Shown piece by piece: positions 1 to 6,253 of a DNA stretch of 6,433 bases. The position numbers and the translations under genes were made by a program. The stretch's first letter is position 1, and every line of letters begins with the position of its first letter. Under the pieces are notes generated by a model. That model was not told where the DNA came from. It searched no databases and saw only the letters and a program-made list of their open reading frames with translations. The stretch comes from Lentisphaeria bacterium UBA1784. Its GTDB lineage: Bacteria; Verrucomicrobiota; Lentisphaeria; Victivallales; Victivallaceae. The stretch covers positions 14,911 to 21,343 of the forward strand of contig DCGG01000083.1 in assembly GCA_002315455.1 (NCBI GenBank), written 5' to 3'.

Positions 1-2
1 CG

Positions 3-1037
3 GTCCCTGCCGCCACGGTCCGCCTGCGGGACAACTTCCTTCTGAAAAAGAGTTCCGGCAATCTCATCACCCTGGATCATTGCCGCTACCGGGTGGATGG
101 CGGGGAGTGGGATTCCTGCTTTGTCATTGATCTCCAGACCCGGCTGCTCGCGCTGGGGCATGACTGCGATCTGGAGATGGAGGTGGAGTTCTTCTGCGAT
201 GAGGACTTTGATTTCGGAGCCCCGCTCAAACTCGCGGCGGAGACTCCGGAGCGTTTCCGCTTCACCCTCAACGGCGCCCCCTTCGTGCCGGAGGACGAGG
301 GATATCTCTTTGACAAAGCCTTCCATCTCAGCACGTTGCCCCGCGGGGTGAAGCCGGGACGCAACGTTATCGGACTCTCCGCCCGGTTCACTCAGCCGGC
401 ATTCCTTTACCAGCAGATCGAAGGAGCCAAAAAGTTCGAGGGCGAGCGGAACAAACTCTCCTATGATTTCGAGGTGGAGAGCCTCTATCTCTGCGGAGAT
501 TTCTCCGTGCGCCACGATGGACGCGTGGAGACGCTTCTGCGGGACGCGGTCCGTTATGACGGCCCCTTCCGCCTCGGCGCGCCGCTGACCTTCACCCCCG
601 TGAAGGCTTCGGACCTGCCGGGGGCTGGAATGCCTTTCTTCGCCGGAAAACTGGTGCTGGAACAGCACTTCGAATTGACGGCGGAGGAACTGGCATCATC
701 CCGCTGGCTCCGGCTTCAACTTCACGGCGCGAACTCCTGCCGGGTGAAACTCAACGGCGAGGATCTCGGGGCACGTTTCGGACTTCCTTTTGCCTGGGAG
801 GTCGGTGATTTTCTGCAGGAGGGTGCCAATCACGTCGAACTGGAGTTGACGACTTCTCTCCGGAACATGCTGGGGCCCCATCATCTGGCGAGCGGAGAGG
901 CTTACGGCATTTCCCCCGGGAGTTTTTATCTGGAGAGGAACATTTTCGGCAATCCTCCGGCGCCCAACGTGCCCGGCTACTCTTTCGTCAACTTCGGCGT
1001 GGAGTCTCCGGAACTGGCCGGTCGGCGGAAGAAGTAG
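3..1037 (+). CDS. C-terminal part of a large glycoside-hydrolase-type protein (5' truncated)
   Basis: The frame is open from the left edge, giving 344 residues before TAG, so the true start lies upstream and the catalytic domain is not in view. Internal GTG or ATG codons are not credible starts because homologous-looking sequence continues before them. Residues about 20-36 (N-L-x-x-L-D-x-x-R-Y then D-G-G-E-W) and the end of the protein (L-G-P-H-H at 290-294, then P-G-S-F-Y) resemble patterns I know from the C-terminal regions of very large bacterial proteins annotated as GH106-like or GH2-sugar-binding glycosyl hydrolases. Residues about 190-330 look like a galactose-binding-like jelly roll, with an L-N-G-E strand pair followed by E-G-A-N-H-V-E-L-E-L. 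The role is presumably cleavage of terminal sugars from a polysaccharide, but the substrate cannot be read here. The tail R-R-K-K is basic. No terminator follows within 64 nt. The beta-sandwich glycosidase assignment is fairly sure; the exact family is not. Confidence 0.7.
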   Translation, partial: VPAATVRLRDNFLLKKSSGNLITLDHCRYRVDGGEWDSCFVIDLQTRLLALGHDCDLEMEVEFFCDEDFDFGAPLKLAAETPERFRFTLNGAPFVPEDEGYLFDKAFHLSTLPRGVKPGRNVIGLSARFTQPAFLYQQIEGAKKFEGERNKLSYDFEVESLYLCGDFSVRHDGRVETLLRDAVRYDGPFRLGAPLTFTPVKASDLPGAGMPFFAGKLVLEQHFELTAEELASSRWLRLQLHGANSCRVKLNGEDLGARFGLPFAWEVGDFLQEGANHVELELTTSLRNMLGPHHLASGEAYGISPGSFYLERNIFGNPPAPNVPGYSFVNFGVESPELAGRRKK

Positions 1038-1039
1038 TT

Positions 1040-1068
1040 TTGCGGATGCAAAAAAACTCACATACAAT
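1040..1068 (+). promoter_or_regulatory. Candidate sigma70-type promoter for the GH20 gene
   Basis: TTGCGG (1040-1045) and TACAAT (1063-1068) are separated by exactly 17 nt. The -10 element matches TATAAT at five of six positions; the -35 element matches only TTG. The site lies in a clearly AT-rich patch (1046-1090) in otherwise GC-rich DNA, between the stop of the upstream glycosidase gene and the start of the GH20 gene. A start near 1075 would give a leader of roughly 27 nt. This is a sequence match only. Confidence 0.5.
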
Positions 1069-1101
1069 CGTTAATATACAGGAAAGAAAAGGATCTTCGA
1101 C

Positions 1102-2535
1102 ATGCCGATCAGCACGCTTTCTTCTTTGATCCCGGTACCGGCGACTGTGGTCTCCGGGGCCGGGCGTTTTCCGGTCGCCGACTGGAAGGCGTACTTTGTG
1201 GACCCCGCCTTGGAATCCGTTGCGGGAGAACTTCTTCATACGGCGGAATTTTTTATGCTTCCGGTGAGACGGTCCGGCAGCAGGGAGGGGGCACAGGTGC
1301 ATCTGCAACGGGATCCCATGCTGACCTCGGAGGCGTGGAGTCTCACCGTCTCCCCGGAGGAGATCATTCTGACCGCTTCCGATGACGCCGGAGCCTTCTA
1401 CGCCGTCAATGCCCTCTCGCAGATGCTTTTGACTGCGTTTGCCGGCGGATGCAGGGATGTTGCATTGGATTGCGGTACGATCCAGGACCGTCCCCGGTTC
1501 CGCTGGCGTGGATTTCTGCTGGACAGTTCCCGGCATTTCCAGAGCAAGGAGCGGGTGCTTGCCATGATCCGGACGCTGGCCCGGTTCCGGATCAATGTTC
1601 TGCATCTGCACCTGACCGACAGTCAGGGCTGGCGGATCGCTTCCGAGATCGTTCCCGAGATCGTCGGACGCGGCACGATGACGGATGGCGCCTATTCGCT
1701 TGAGGAATTGCGGGAGATTGCCGCCTGCGCCAAGGCTAACCACGTCACCATCGTTCCGGAACTCGACCTGCCGGGGCACTCCACGGCGCTTCTGAACGCC
1801 CATCCGGAACTGCGCTGTCCCAATGGCAAAAGTCCCCGGGAGTGGTGTATCGGCAGTCCGGAAGCGAGAGCTTTCGCCAAGAAGCTCCTCGGTGAACTGT
1901 TTCAGATCTTCCCGGCCAGCCCTTACATCCACATCGGCGGCGACGAGGCGGATATGGACAACTGGGAGAGTTGTTCCATCTGCCAGAAGGCGATGCACGA
2001 TAAGAAACTCGCCAACCTGCGGGAATTGGAGCGTGATTTCATGGTGGAAATGATCCGGTTCGTCCTGCAGAACGGCCGGACTCCCATCATCTGGGGTACC
2101 TGCAACGGTCTCACCTATCCCAAGGAGACCATCATCCAGGCGTGGCTGGACCTGCGGGAACCTCTGCGGATCGCTCCTGCCGGGAACAAGGTGATCTACT
2201 CCGTTCACACGTCGCTCTATTTTGACTATCCTGCAACTCCGGCGGAACCTCATGAAAGTTGGATGTTCGCCCTCCCGGAGGACGGCGTCTATGAATGCGA
2301 CCCCTTCGTGATCTGGCCGGAACAGTTGAAGGATACGATCATCGGCGCGGAAGCCTGCCTCTGGACGGAGATGGTCCCCCAGTGGCGGGTGGAGGCAAAG
2401 ACGCTTCCCCGGCTTTATGCCGCAAGCGAGTGCGCATGGAGCGAACCCGCCCGGAAGGACTGGTTCGATTTCCGCCGCCGCCGGGAACTTCTGCAGGCGG
2501 CCGGGTACGAGGAGTTTCTCCGCTCCTGCAAGTGA
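1102..2535 (+). CDS. GH20 beta-N-acetylhexosaminidase, probably cytoplasmic
   Basis: This enzyme should remove terminal non-reducing GlcNAc or GalNAc residues by the substrate-assisted GH20 mechanism. Residues 1-125 form the usual N-terminal GH20b-type alpha/beta domain, starting with the typical L-I-P-x-P pattern and no signal peptide. The TIM barrel begins at F-R-W-R-G (133-137). Family landmarks are H168/H170/D173 (H-L-H-L-T-D), E220-L-D-L-P-G-H226, and the catalytic pair D281-E282 in H-I-G-G-D-E (277-282), where Asp orients the 2-acetamido group and Glu is the acid/base. The late G-A-E-A-C-L-W-T-E motif (415-423) supplies active-site Trp421. At 477 residues it is a short two-domain form without extra binding modules. 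The start is supported by AAGGA (1089-1093) 8 nt upstream. It sits between a glycosidase and a permease, which suggests trimming of imported oligosaccharides. Family very sure; natural substrate unknown. Confidence 0.95.
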   Translation: MPISTLSSLIPVPATVVSGAGRFPVADWKAYFVDPALESVAGELLHTAEFFMLPVRRSGSREGAQVHLQRDPMLTSEAWSLTVSPEEIILTASDDAGAFYAVNALSQMLLTAFAGGCRDVALDCGTIQDRPRFRWRGFLLDSSRHFQSKERVLAMIRTLARFRINVLHLHLTDSQGWRIASEIVPEIVGRGTMTDGAYSLEELREIAACAKANHVTIVPELDLPGHSTALLNAHPELRCPNGKSPREWCIGSPEARAFAKKLLGELFQIFPASPYIHIGGDEADMDNWESCSICQKAMHDKKLANLRELERDFMVEMIRFVLQNGRTPIIWGTCNGLTYPKETIIQAWLDLREPLRIAPAGNKVIYSVHTSLYFDYPATPAEPHESWMFALPEDGVYECDPFVIWPEQLKDTIIGAEACLWTEMVPQWRVEAKTLPRLYAASECAWSEPARKDWFDFRRRRELLQAAGYEEFLRSCK

Positions 2536-2574
2536 CGGAGCTTGGGGCTGCGGAGGGAAACGTCACCTGAAACC

Positions 2575-2603
2575 TTGTGTTTCCTCCGAACGGAAGTTAC
2601 ATT
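2575..2603 (+). promoter_or_regulatory. Weak candidate promoter for the permease gene, overlapping the terminator
   Basis: TTGTGT (2575-2580) and TACATT (2598-2603) are 17 nt apart, the same layout as the candidate promoter before the GH20 gene. The -10 element matches at four of six positions. It lies inside the left arm of the terminator hairpin at 2589-2623. A transcript starting near 2610 would lack the left arm and so could not form that hairpin. This is suggestive but unproven; read-through from the GH20 gene is the alternative. Confidence 0.3.
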
Positions 2604-2627
2604 ATGAGAATGTACCTTCCGTTTTTT
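2589..2627 (+). terminator. Intrinsic terminator after the GH20 gene
   Basis: A 15-bp stem (2589-2603 paired with 2609-2623) with a single T-C mismatch (2597/2615) closes a 5-nt loop (2604-2608) and is followed by six T residues (2622-2627). This is the classic Rho-independent form on the + strand, 54 nt after the GH20 stop. It implies that most GH20 transcripts end before the permease gene, which begins 31 nt beyond the T-tract. Confidence 0.85.
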
Positions 2628-2658
2628 ATGACGGCTGAACCATCGAAGGAATTGTTTC

Positions 2659-3876
2659 ATGCATCAGAAAAAAATGTGTTTCGGGCGTTTTGATTACGCC
2701 TGTTTTCTCTCGTTCATCGCCTACGCCAGCTGTTCCGTGGCGGTCCCGGTGGTGCTGGTGGAACTCGCCGCCGACTTGGGGTTTCCGCTGACTGATGGCG
2801 GGCAGGGGGCGGGGGGCGCCCTGCAGGTCGGTCGCAGTTCGGCGATGCTGGTCACCATGTTGCTTGGCGGTTTCATCGCCGGACGCTGGGGAATGCGCCG
2901 GAGTCTGGGGCTCGCCCTCTGCGTCATGGGCGGCGGCATTTTGATGAGCGTCTTTTCGCCCGGCTATGGCATACTGTTCTTCGCCCTGTGCGTCGCCGGA
3001 CTGGGGGAGGGGATCATAGAGGCGCTGGCGACTCCGGCGGTCCAAGCCCTCCACGAGTACGACGAACCGTCGCGTTACGTGACGTTTACCCACGGCTTCT
3101 GGTCGGTGGGGGTAGTCGGGGCCATGCTGGTGGCCGGAGTCGCCCTCACCTGCGGAGTTTCGTGGCGGATGATCCTGATTACTTGTTTCCTGCTGGCGCT
3201 GATCCCCGCTTCCCTTTTTCTGCTGCCGGGCAGGCAGGTATTCCCGGAGAACGCATCCCGCGGGAAGCGGGAGGTCTGGGGCGCGACGAGGGAGGTGTTG
3301 AAGAGTTCCCGGTTCTGGATCTTCTTTGTCGCGATATTTCTCGCTGGCGGCGGGGAGTATTGCCTCACCTTCTGGGCCGCGGCGTTCATCCGGCTGGAGT
3401 ACGCAGGAAGTGCTTTTGCAGGCGGCCTCGGGACCGCCGTTTTCGCCGCCGGAATGATTTTGAGCCGTCTCGGATCCGGATTGTTCGTGTCGGAACGTCG
3501 ACTGCCATGGCTGATCATCGGCTGTGCCGCACTTGGGGTGATCTTTGGGATCATCCCGGTATTTTTGAGTTCCGTATGGCTCCTCTTTGCGGTACTCTTC
3601 GTTCTCGGGATCGCCAGCGGACCCTTTTGGCCCTGCATCCAATCCCACTGCGTGGCCCGGCTGAAGCTGGATTCCACGATCATCTTCATCCTGCTCTCCT
3701 GCGCCGGAGTGCCGGGGTGCGGATTCTTCACCTGGCTCATGGGAGCGCTGGGGGATCAGATCGCTCTGCGGTACAGTTTCTTCCTGATCCCCGCGTGTTA
3801 CCTGTTCACCGGGGTCTGCGTGGCATGGGAGATGCTTGCCTTCCGCCCGGGTAAAAAGAAAACGGCGGGAAACTGA
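2659..3876 (+). CDS. MFS permease, probable sugar transporter (FucP-like style)
   Basis: This is a 405-residue inner-membrane secondary transporter of the major facilitator superfamily with the expected 12 hydrophobic helices in two halves joined by a basic loop (about 191-216). The cytoplasmic loop after helix 2 carries the MFS motif A pattern G71-F-I-A-G-R-W-G-M-R-R81. Features reminiscent of the fucose-permease-type (FHS) branch are the conserved T-H-G-F-W stretch (144-148), the G-G-E-Y start of the second half (231-234), and G-P-F-W-P (321-325). It probably couples proton or ion flux to uptake of a sugar or small glycan, fitting the glycosidases upstream, but the substrate cannot be deduced. 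The ATG is supported by AAGGA (2646-2650) at 8 nt. The stop codon lies within a hairpin that serves as terminator for the opposing gene set. The MFS assignment is sure; the subfamily is tentative. Confidence 0.9.
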   Translation: MHQKKMCFGRFDYACFLSFIAYASCSVAVPVVLVELAADLGFPLTDGGQGAGGALQVGRSSAMLVTMLLGGFIAGRWGMRRSLGLALCVMGGGILMSVFSPGYGILFFALCVAGLGEGIIEALATPAVQALHEYDEPSRYVTFTHGFWSVGVVGAMLVAGVALTCGVSWRMILITCFLLALIPASLFLLPGRQVFPENASRGKREVWGATREVLKSSRFWIFFVAIFLAGGGEYCLTFWAAAFIRLEYAGSAFAGGLGTAVFAAGMILSRLGSGLFVSERRLPWLIIGCAALGVIFGIIPVFLSSVWLLFAVLFVLGIASGPFWPCIQSHCVARLKLDSTIIFILLSCAGVPGCGFFTWLMGALGDQIALRYSFFLIPACYLFTGVCVAWEMLAFRPGKKKTAGN

Positions 3877-3889
3877 TTTTTCCGCCGTT
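3853..3889 (-). terminator. Intrinsic terminator of the leftward operon, overlapping the permease 3' end
   Basis: Read on the minus strand, AACGGCGG (3889-3882) pairs with CCGCCGTT (3868-3861). The stem can be extended by an AAA/TTT pairing past a one-base bulge. The hairpin runs directly into the T-rich tract TTTTCTTTTT (3862-3853). It lies 39 nt after the stop of the CDC123-like gene. On the plus strand the same hairpin spans the permease stop codon but has no T-tract after it, so it is a good terminator only for the leftward transcripts. The permease message may end less sharply. Confidence 0.75.
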
Positions 3890-3927
3890 GATCCCAAATT
3901 CGTGCGTTTCGCCGCACCGGGAAGGAT

Positions 3928-4677
3928 TCAGAAGGAGACGTTGACTTTGCCGGTGATGGCGGTGGGTGGATCCATCAGCACGATCCCCGCCGGTTTGCTC
4001 CAATCCCGGTCCCAGGAGCGCAGAAGCAGAGGATCCGTATCGCATCCCCATGGATTGAGGTCGATAATCAGGACCTTGTTGTCGCTGGTGACGTAGATAT
4101 CCATGACCAAGGTCTTGATCGGCAGGGCCCAGCAGAGTTGTTCCACAAACTTTTCTGCCAGTTTCCAGTACTCCTCCTTCACCTTTTCCAGACGGACGAA
4201 ATGCCGGTCCAGATTGTATTGGCTCATGGCGGAAAGGGTCCCGTTCCAAATAAAAAGCCGGAACTCCCGGGTGCGGTTCAAGGTGCGGAAGGGACGGATG
4301 CAGAGGAAATTCACGTCCCCGGCCGCCGCCGCCTGTGCCACCTTCAGACTGCGCAGCATGAAGTGCCACGCGCTTCGTGCGGAGTGGACCGCTCCGCCTT
4401 TGGAGGCGAATCGTTCGGTATCCGTGGGCGCACAAGTGTCCACCGTGAGGAAACGGTTGCTGGGAAAGATCTCCATGGCCAGATCCAGATCTTTGATGAC
4501 CTGCTTGCTGGTGGCGCACTTGTCCCGGTCCTGTGCGAATTCGCCGTTCACTCCCTCTGCCAGCAGTTCCACCGCATCGCAACGCAGGGGCACGAAGGCG
4601 GTGAGAAAGGTATGAGCAGAGACGTAGGGATACCAGTTCTGCATGCGGAAGAAATTCCGCTCGAAATCAGGATTCAT
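3928..4677 (-). CDS. CDC123/D123-family ATP-grasp-like protein
   Basis: This 249-residue soluble protein matches the D123 (CDC123) family pattern through most of its length. Landmarks in order are A-P-T-D (83-86), in the place of the eukaryotic S-A-P-x-D segment; I-R-P-F-R (127-131); R-E-F-R-L-F-I (137-143), matching the eukaryotic E-F-R-C-F-V; S-Q-Y-N (152-155); M-D-I-Y-V (192-196); and I-D-L-N-P-W-G (205-211), followed by T-D-P-L-L (214-218). The E-F-R, D-x-Y and D-x-N-P segments belong to the ATP- and metal-binding core of this divergent ATP-grasp clade. Eukaryotic CDC123 helps assemble translation factor eIF2; bacterial members have no established role and may ligate or modify a peptide or protein. 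The lysine preceding the eukaryotic S-A-P-x-D segment appears to be Thr78 here. A start at 4713 is possible, but 4677 has a strong GGAGG at 8 nt and follows the preceding stop by one base. It is the last gene of the unit. Confidence 0.85.
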   Translation of the reverse strand: MNPDFERNFFRMQNWYPYVSAHTFLTAFVPLRCDAVELLAEGVNGEFAQDRDKCATSKQVIKDLDLAMEIFPSNRFLTVDTCAPTDTERFASKGGAVHSARSAWHFMLRSLKVAQAAAAGDVNFLCIRPFRTLNRTREFRLFIWNGTLSAMSQYNLDRHFVRLEKVKEEYWKLAEKFVEQLCWALPIKTLVMDIYVTSDNKVLIIDLNPWGCDTDPLLLRSWDRDWSKPAGIVLMDPPTAITGKVNVSF

Positions 4678-4678
4678 T

Positions 4679-5614
4679 TTACTCCCCTCCATTATGATCC
4701 TGCGAATCGGCACTGCGTTCCATGCGGCCGATTACAGCCATCCAGTAGAATACCAGTCCGACCATATAGACCAGACGAAAGTCCAGAAACGGAAGTTCCA
4801 GCGCGGGCCAGCAGGCACCCACCGCCAACGCCGGAAATCCTGCGTAGAGCCCGCACTTCCAGAATTGCCGCAGTGTAAGATGGCGCAACCGCTTTGCGTT
4901 GAAGATAGCGAAGACTCCGGCATAGATCCCGGTGAGGATCCATTGGCTGAACAGAAAATCAAAAAAGTTCAACAGGAAAAGCGTTGCTCCGGTCAACCAC
5001 GCCGCGATCCTGCCCAAGGTTCGGACTGTGACCGTGATCCGGCCGTCCTCCTCTTGTGCAGGCGCGGAGAACCAATTTTTCTGCCGAAAATTCCGGACGT
5101 TCCGAATCAACTCCTCGGTGTGGAGTTCCGTCATTTTCCCGATGGAACGGGCTTTCCCGTCATGGAGAATGCACTTTCCGAAGAGCCATTCTCCGGGGGC
5201 GGTCTGCCGGGCAGAGGCGAAATCGGATGCACTCCAGACGATCAGGTTCTGAACGAGAGGAAGTTCCTTCCGGGGAAGTTCCACGCCGGATTCTCCCGTG
5301 CCCACATAGGCGAGAAGCGTATCCTGGGGCAGGGGAAGAAGGCGGTTCTTTTCCGGAGCTTTCTCCGGGATCACCTGATCGTCGGAGAAGGAGATCCGGT
5401 CCCCGAAGGCGGAACGGAAAACCTGTTCCTGACGCTGCCATTGAGGAACGAAACGGTTCATCTCGAAGCCGGTCACGATGACGGCCGCAAGAAAAGAGAG
5501 CAGGATGGTATGCCAAACGATTCGTATCCACGGGTGGTCCTTCAGCCGTCCAAAGACCGCCGTTCCGGAACAGCATCCGAAAAATGCCTTCAGGAAACCG
5601 ATGGGACGATTCAT
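4679..5614 (-). CDS. Multi-pass membrane protein with large loop domain, function unknown
   Basis: I do not recognise this 311-residue protein with certainty. It has one N-terminal membrane helix (about 30-50), then a hydrophilic region of about 150 residues (51-200), then four hydrophobic segments at about 203-222, 225-238, 252-271 and 281-296. The N-terminal tail is short and basic and the C-terminus is polar. The single helix, large soluble loop and C-terminal helix cluster recall DUF1189-type membrane proteins, but this is a topology resemblance rather than a motif match. No catalytic signature stands out in the loop; Cys148 is the only cysteine there. The ATG overlaps the def stop codon as ATGA and no clear Shine-Dalgarno motif precedes it, which suggests translational coupling. 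The stop is one base before the CDC123-like start. The packing implies co-expression with both neighbours. Confidence 0.8.
   Translation of the reverse strand: MNRPIGFLKAFFGCCSGTAVFGRLKDHPWIRIVWHTILLSFLAAVIVTGFEMNRFVPQWQRQEQVFRSAFGDRISFSDDQVIPEKAPEKNRLLPLPQDTLLAYVGTGESGVELPRKELPLVQNLIVWSASDFASARQTAPGEWLFGKCILHDGKARSIGKMTELHTEELIRNVRNFRQKNWFSAPAQEEDGRITVTVRTLGRIAAWLTGATLFLLNFFDFLFSQWILTGIYAGVFAIFNAKRLRHLTLRQFWKCGLYAGFPALAVGACWPALELPFLDFRLVYMVGLVFYWMAVIGRMERSADSQDHNGGE
4686..4690 (-). promoter_or_regulatory. Shine-Dalgarno site fixing the CDC123-like start
   Basis: On the minus strand GGAGG (4690-4686), within a longer GGAGGGGAG run, ends 8 nt before the ATG at 4677-4675. It overlaps the last codons of the upstream membrane-protein gene. 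The 8-nt spacing equals that at the GH20 and permease genes. It favours the 249-residue product over the 261-residue one starting at 4713. Confidence 0.8.
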
Positions 5615-6210
5615 TTGCGGACCCGGGTGAAACCGTTTTTTGCGCCGCTGTCGATCAGGGCGTTCAGTTCGGACGCAACGGTCTCCGCCGCCGCCGGACT
5701 GAGGCGGTCGGTGAAAAGAAGTCCGTCCAAGTGATCCAACTCATGCTGAATACAGCGGGCGAGGAGACCGCCGCAATGGGCTTTGATCAATTTTCCGTCA
5801 AGACTCGTGAACTCCACCGTGACTTCGGCGGGCCGGACGACCGGCGCATAGATGGAGGGGACGGAAAGACATCCTTCCTCCCGCTCCGCCAGATTTTGAG
5901 AACGCTCCACGATCCTGGGATTGACCATGGCGATGGGCATCTGTGGCAGAAGAAGTTTTTCTCCGGACGTTGCATTCTTGCCGCGGTTGTGCAGTTCTTC
6001 TCGTGGGATCTCAATGACCACCAGCCGGAGGGAACTGCCCACCTGCGGAGCCGCCAAACCGATCCCCTCGAAGTCGCGCATGGACCGGAGCATCTCCTGT
6101 ACAAAAGCCCGCACTTCCTGCGTGATCTTGTCCACGGGTTTTGCGACCTGTTTCAGAACGTCCGCTCCGGCGGTCACCACCGGAAGGTGCTTGTTATGCT
6201 TGAACAGCAT
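5611..6210 (-). CDS. def: Peptide deformylase
   Basis: This cytoplasmic metalloenzyme removes the formyl group from the initiator Met of new proteins. All three family motifs are intact: G49-I-G-L-A-A-P-Q-V-G58 (motif 1), E112-G-C-L-S-V-P118 with metal ligand Cys114 (motif 2), and Q155-H-E-L-D-H160, where His156 and His160 bind the metal and Glu157 is catalytic (motif 3). At 199 residues it is about 30 longer than the E. coli enzyme. Most of the excess is an insert of roughly 18 residues between strands at about 70-93, with some at the C-terminus. The start fits the family N-terminus (V-L-K-x-x-A-K-P-V at 18-26), with a weak AGAG (6222-6219) 8 nt upstream. No fmt or methionine aminopeptidase gene is next to it in this window. 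It is the second visible gene of the leftward unit. Assignment very sure. Confidence 0.97.
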   Translation of the reverse strand: MLFKHNKHLPVVTAGADVLKQVAKPVDKITQEVRAFVQEMLRSMRDFEGIGLAAPQVGSSLRLVVIEIPREELHNRGKNATSGEKLLLPQMPIAMVNPRIVERSQNLAEREEGCLSVPSIYAPVVRPAEVTVEFTSLDGKLIKAHCGGLLARCIQHELDHLDGLLFTDRLSPAAAETVASELNALIDSGAKNGFTRVRK

Positions 6211-6253
6211 TGTTTATTCTCTGCTGGGCCTGCAAGACGCTGAATCCTGAAGA

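Noticed and set aside
988..2253. A 421-residue minus-strand open frame opposite the GH20 gene
   Set aside because: It is fully antisense to a clear GH20 enzyme. Its product is rich in Arg, Gly and Pro with no domain pattern, as expected for a shadow frame in GC-rich coding DNA.
2532..2566. Inverted repeat GTGACG/CGTCAC at the GH20 stop codon
   Set aside because: It is only 6 bp with a 23-nt loop and no T-tract. The later hairpin is much stronger.
2626..3897. A 423-residue minus-strand open frame opposite the permease gene
   Set aside because: It is antisense to a recognisable 12-TM MFS protein. The product is highly polar and Gln/Arg/Pro-rich, the typical complement of membrane-helix codons.
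3902..3917. Small hairpin GTGCG/CGCAC after the CDC123-like stop
   Set aside because: It is a 5-bp stem with no T-tract. It may add local structure but is not a convincing terminator beside the one at 3853-3889.
3806..4582. A 258-residue minus-strand frame overlapping the CDC123-like gene
   Set aside because: It is out of frame with the D123 motifs, has a Gly/Arg/His-rich composition and runs through the terminator into the permease gene.
4678..4713. Upstream start at 4713 for the CDC123-like protein (12 extra residues)
   Set aside because: The ATG at 4677 has GGAGG at 8 nt and sits one base after the upstream stop. The extra residues would be read from inside the membrane-protein gene and show no family similarity.
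4643..5734. A 363-residue plus-strand frame opposite the membrane protein and def
   Set aside because: It is antisense to two genes with good starts and coupled junctions, and its product has no recognisable domain.
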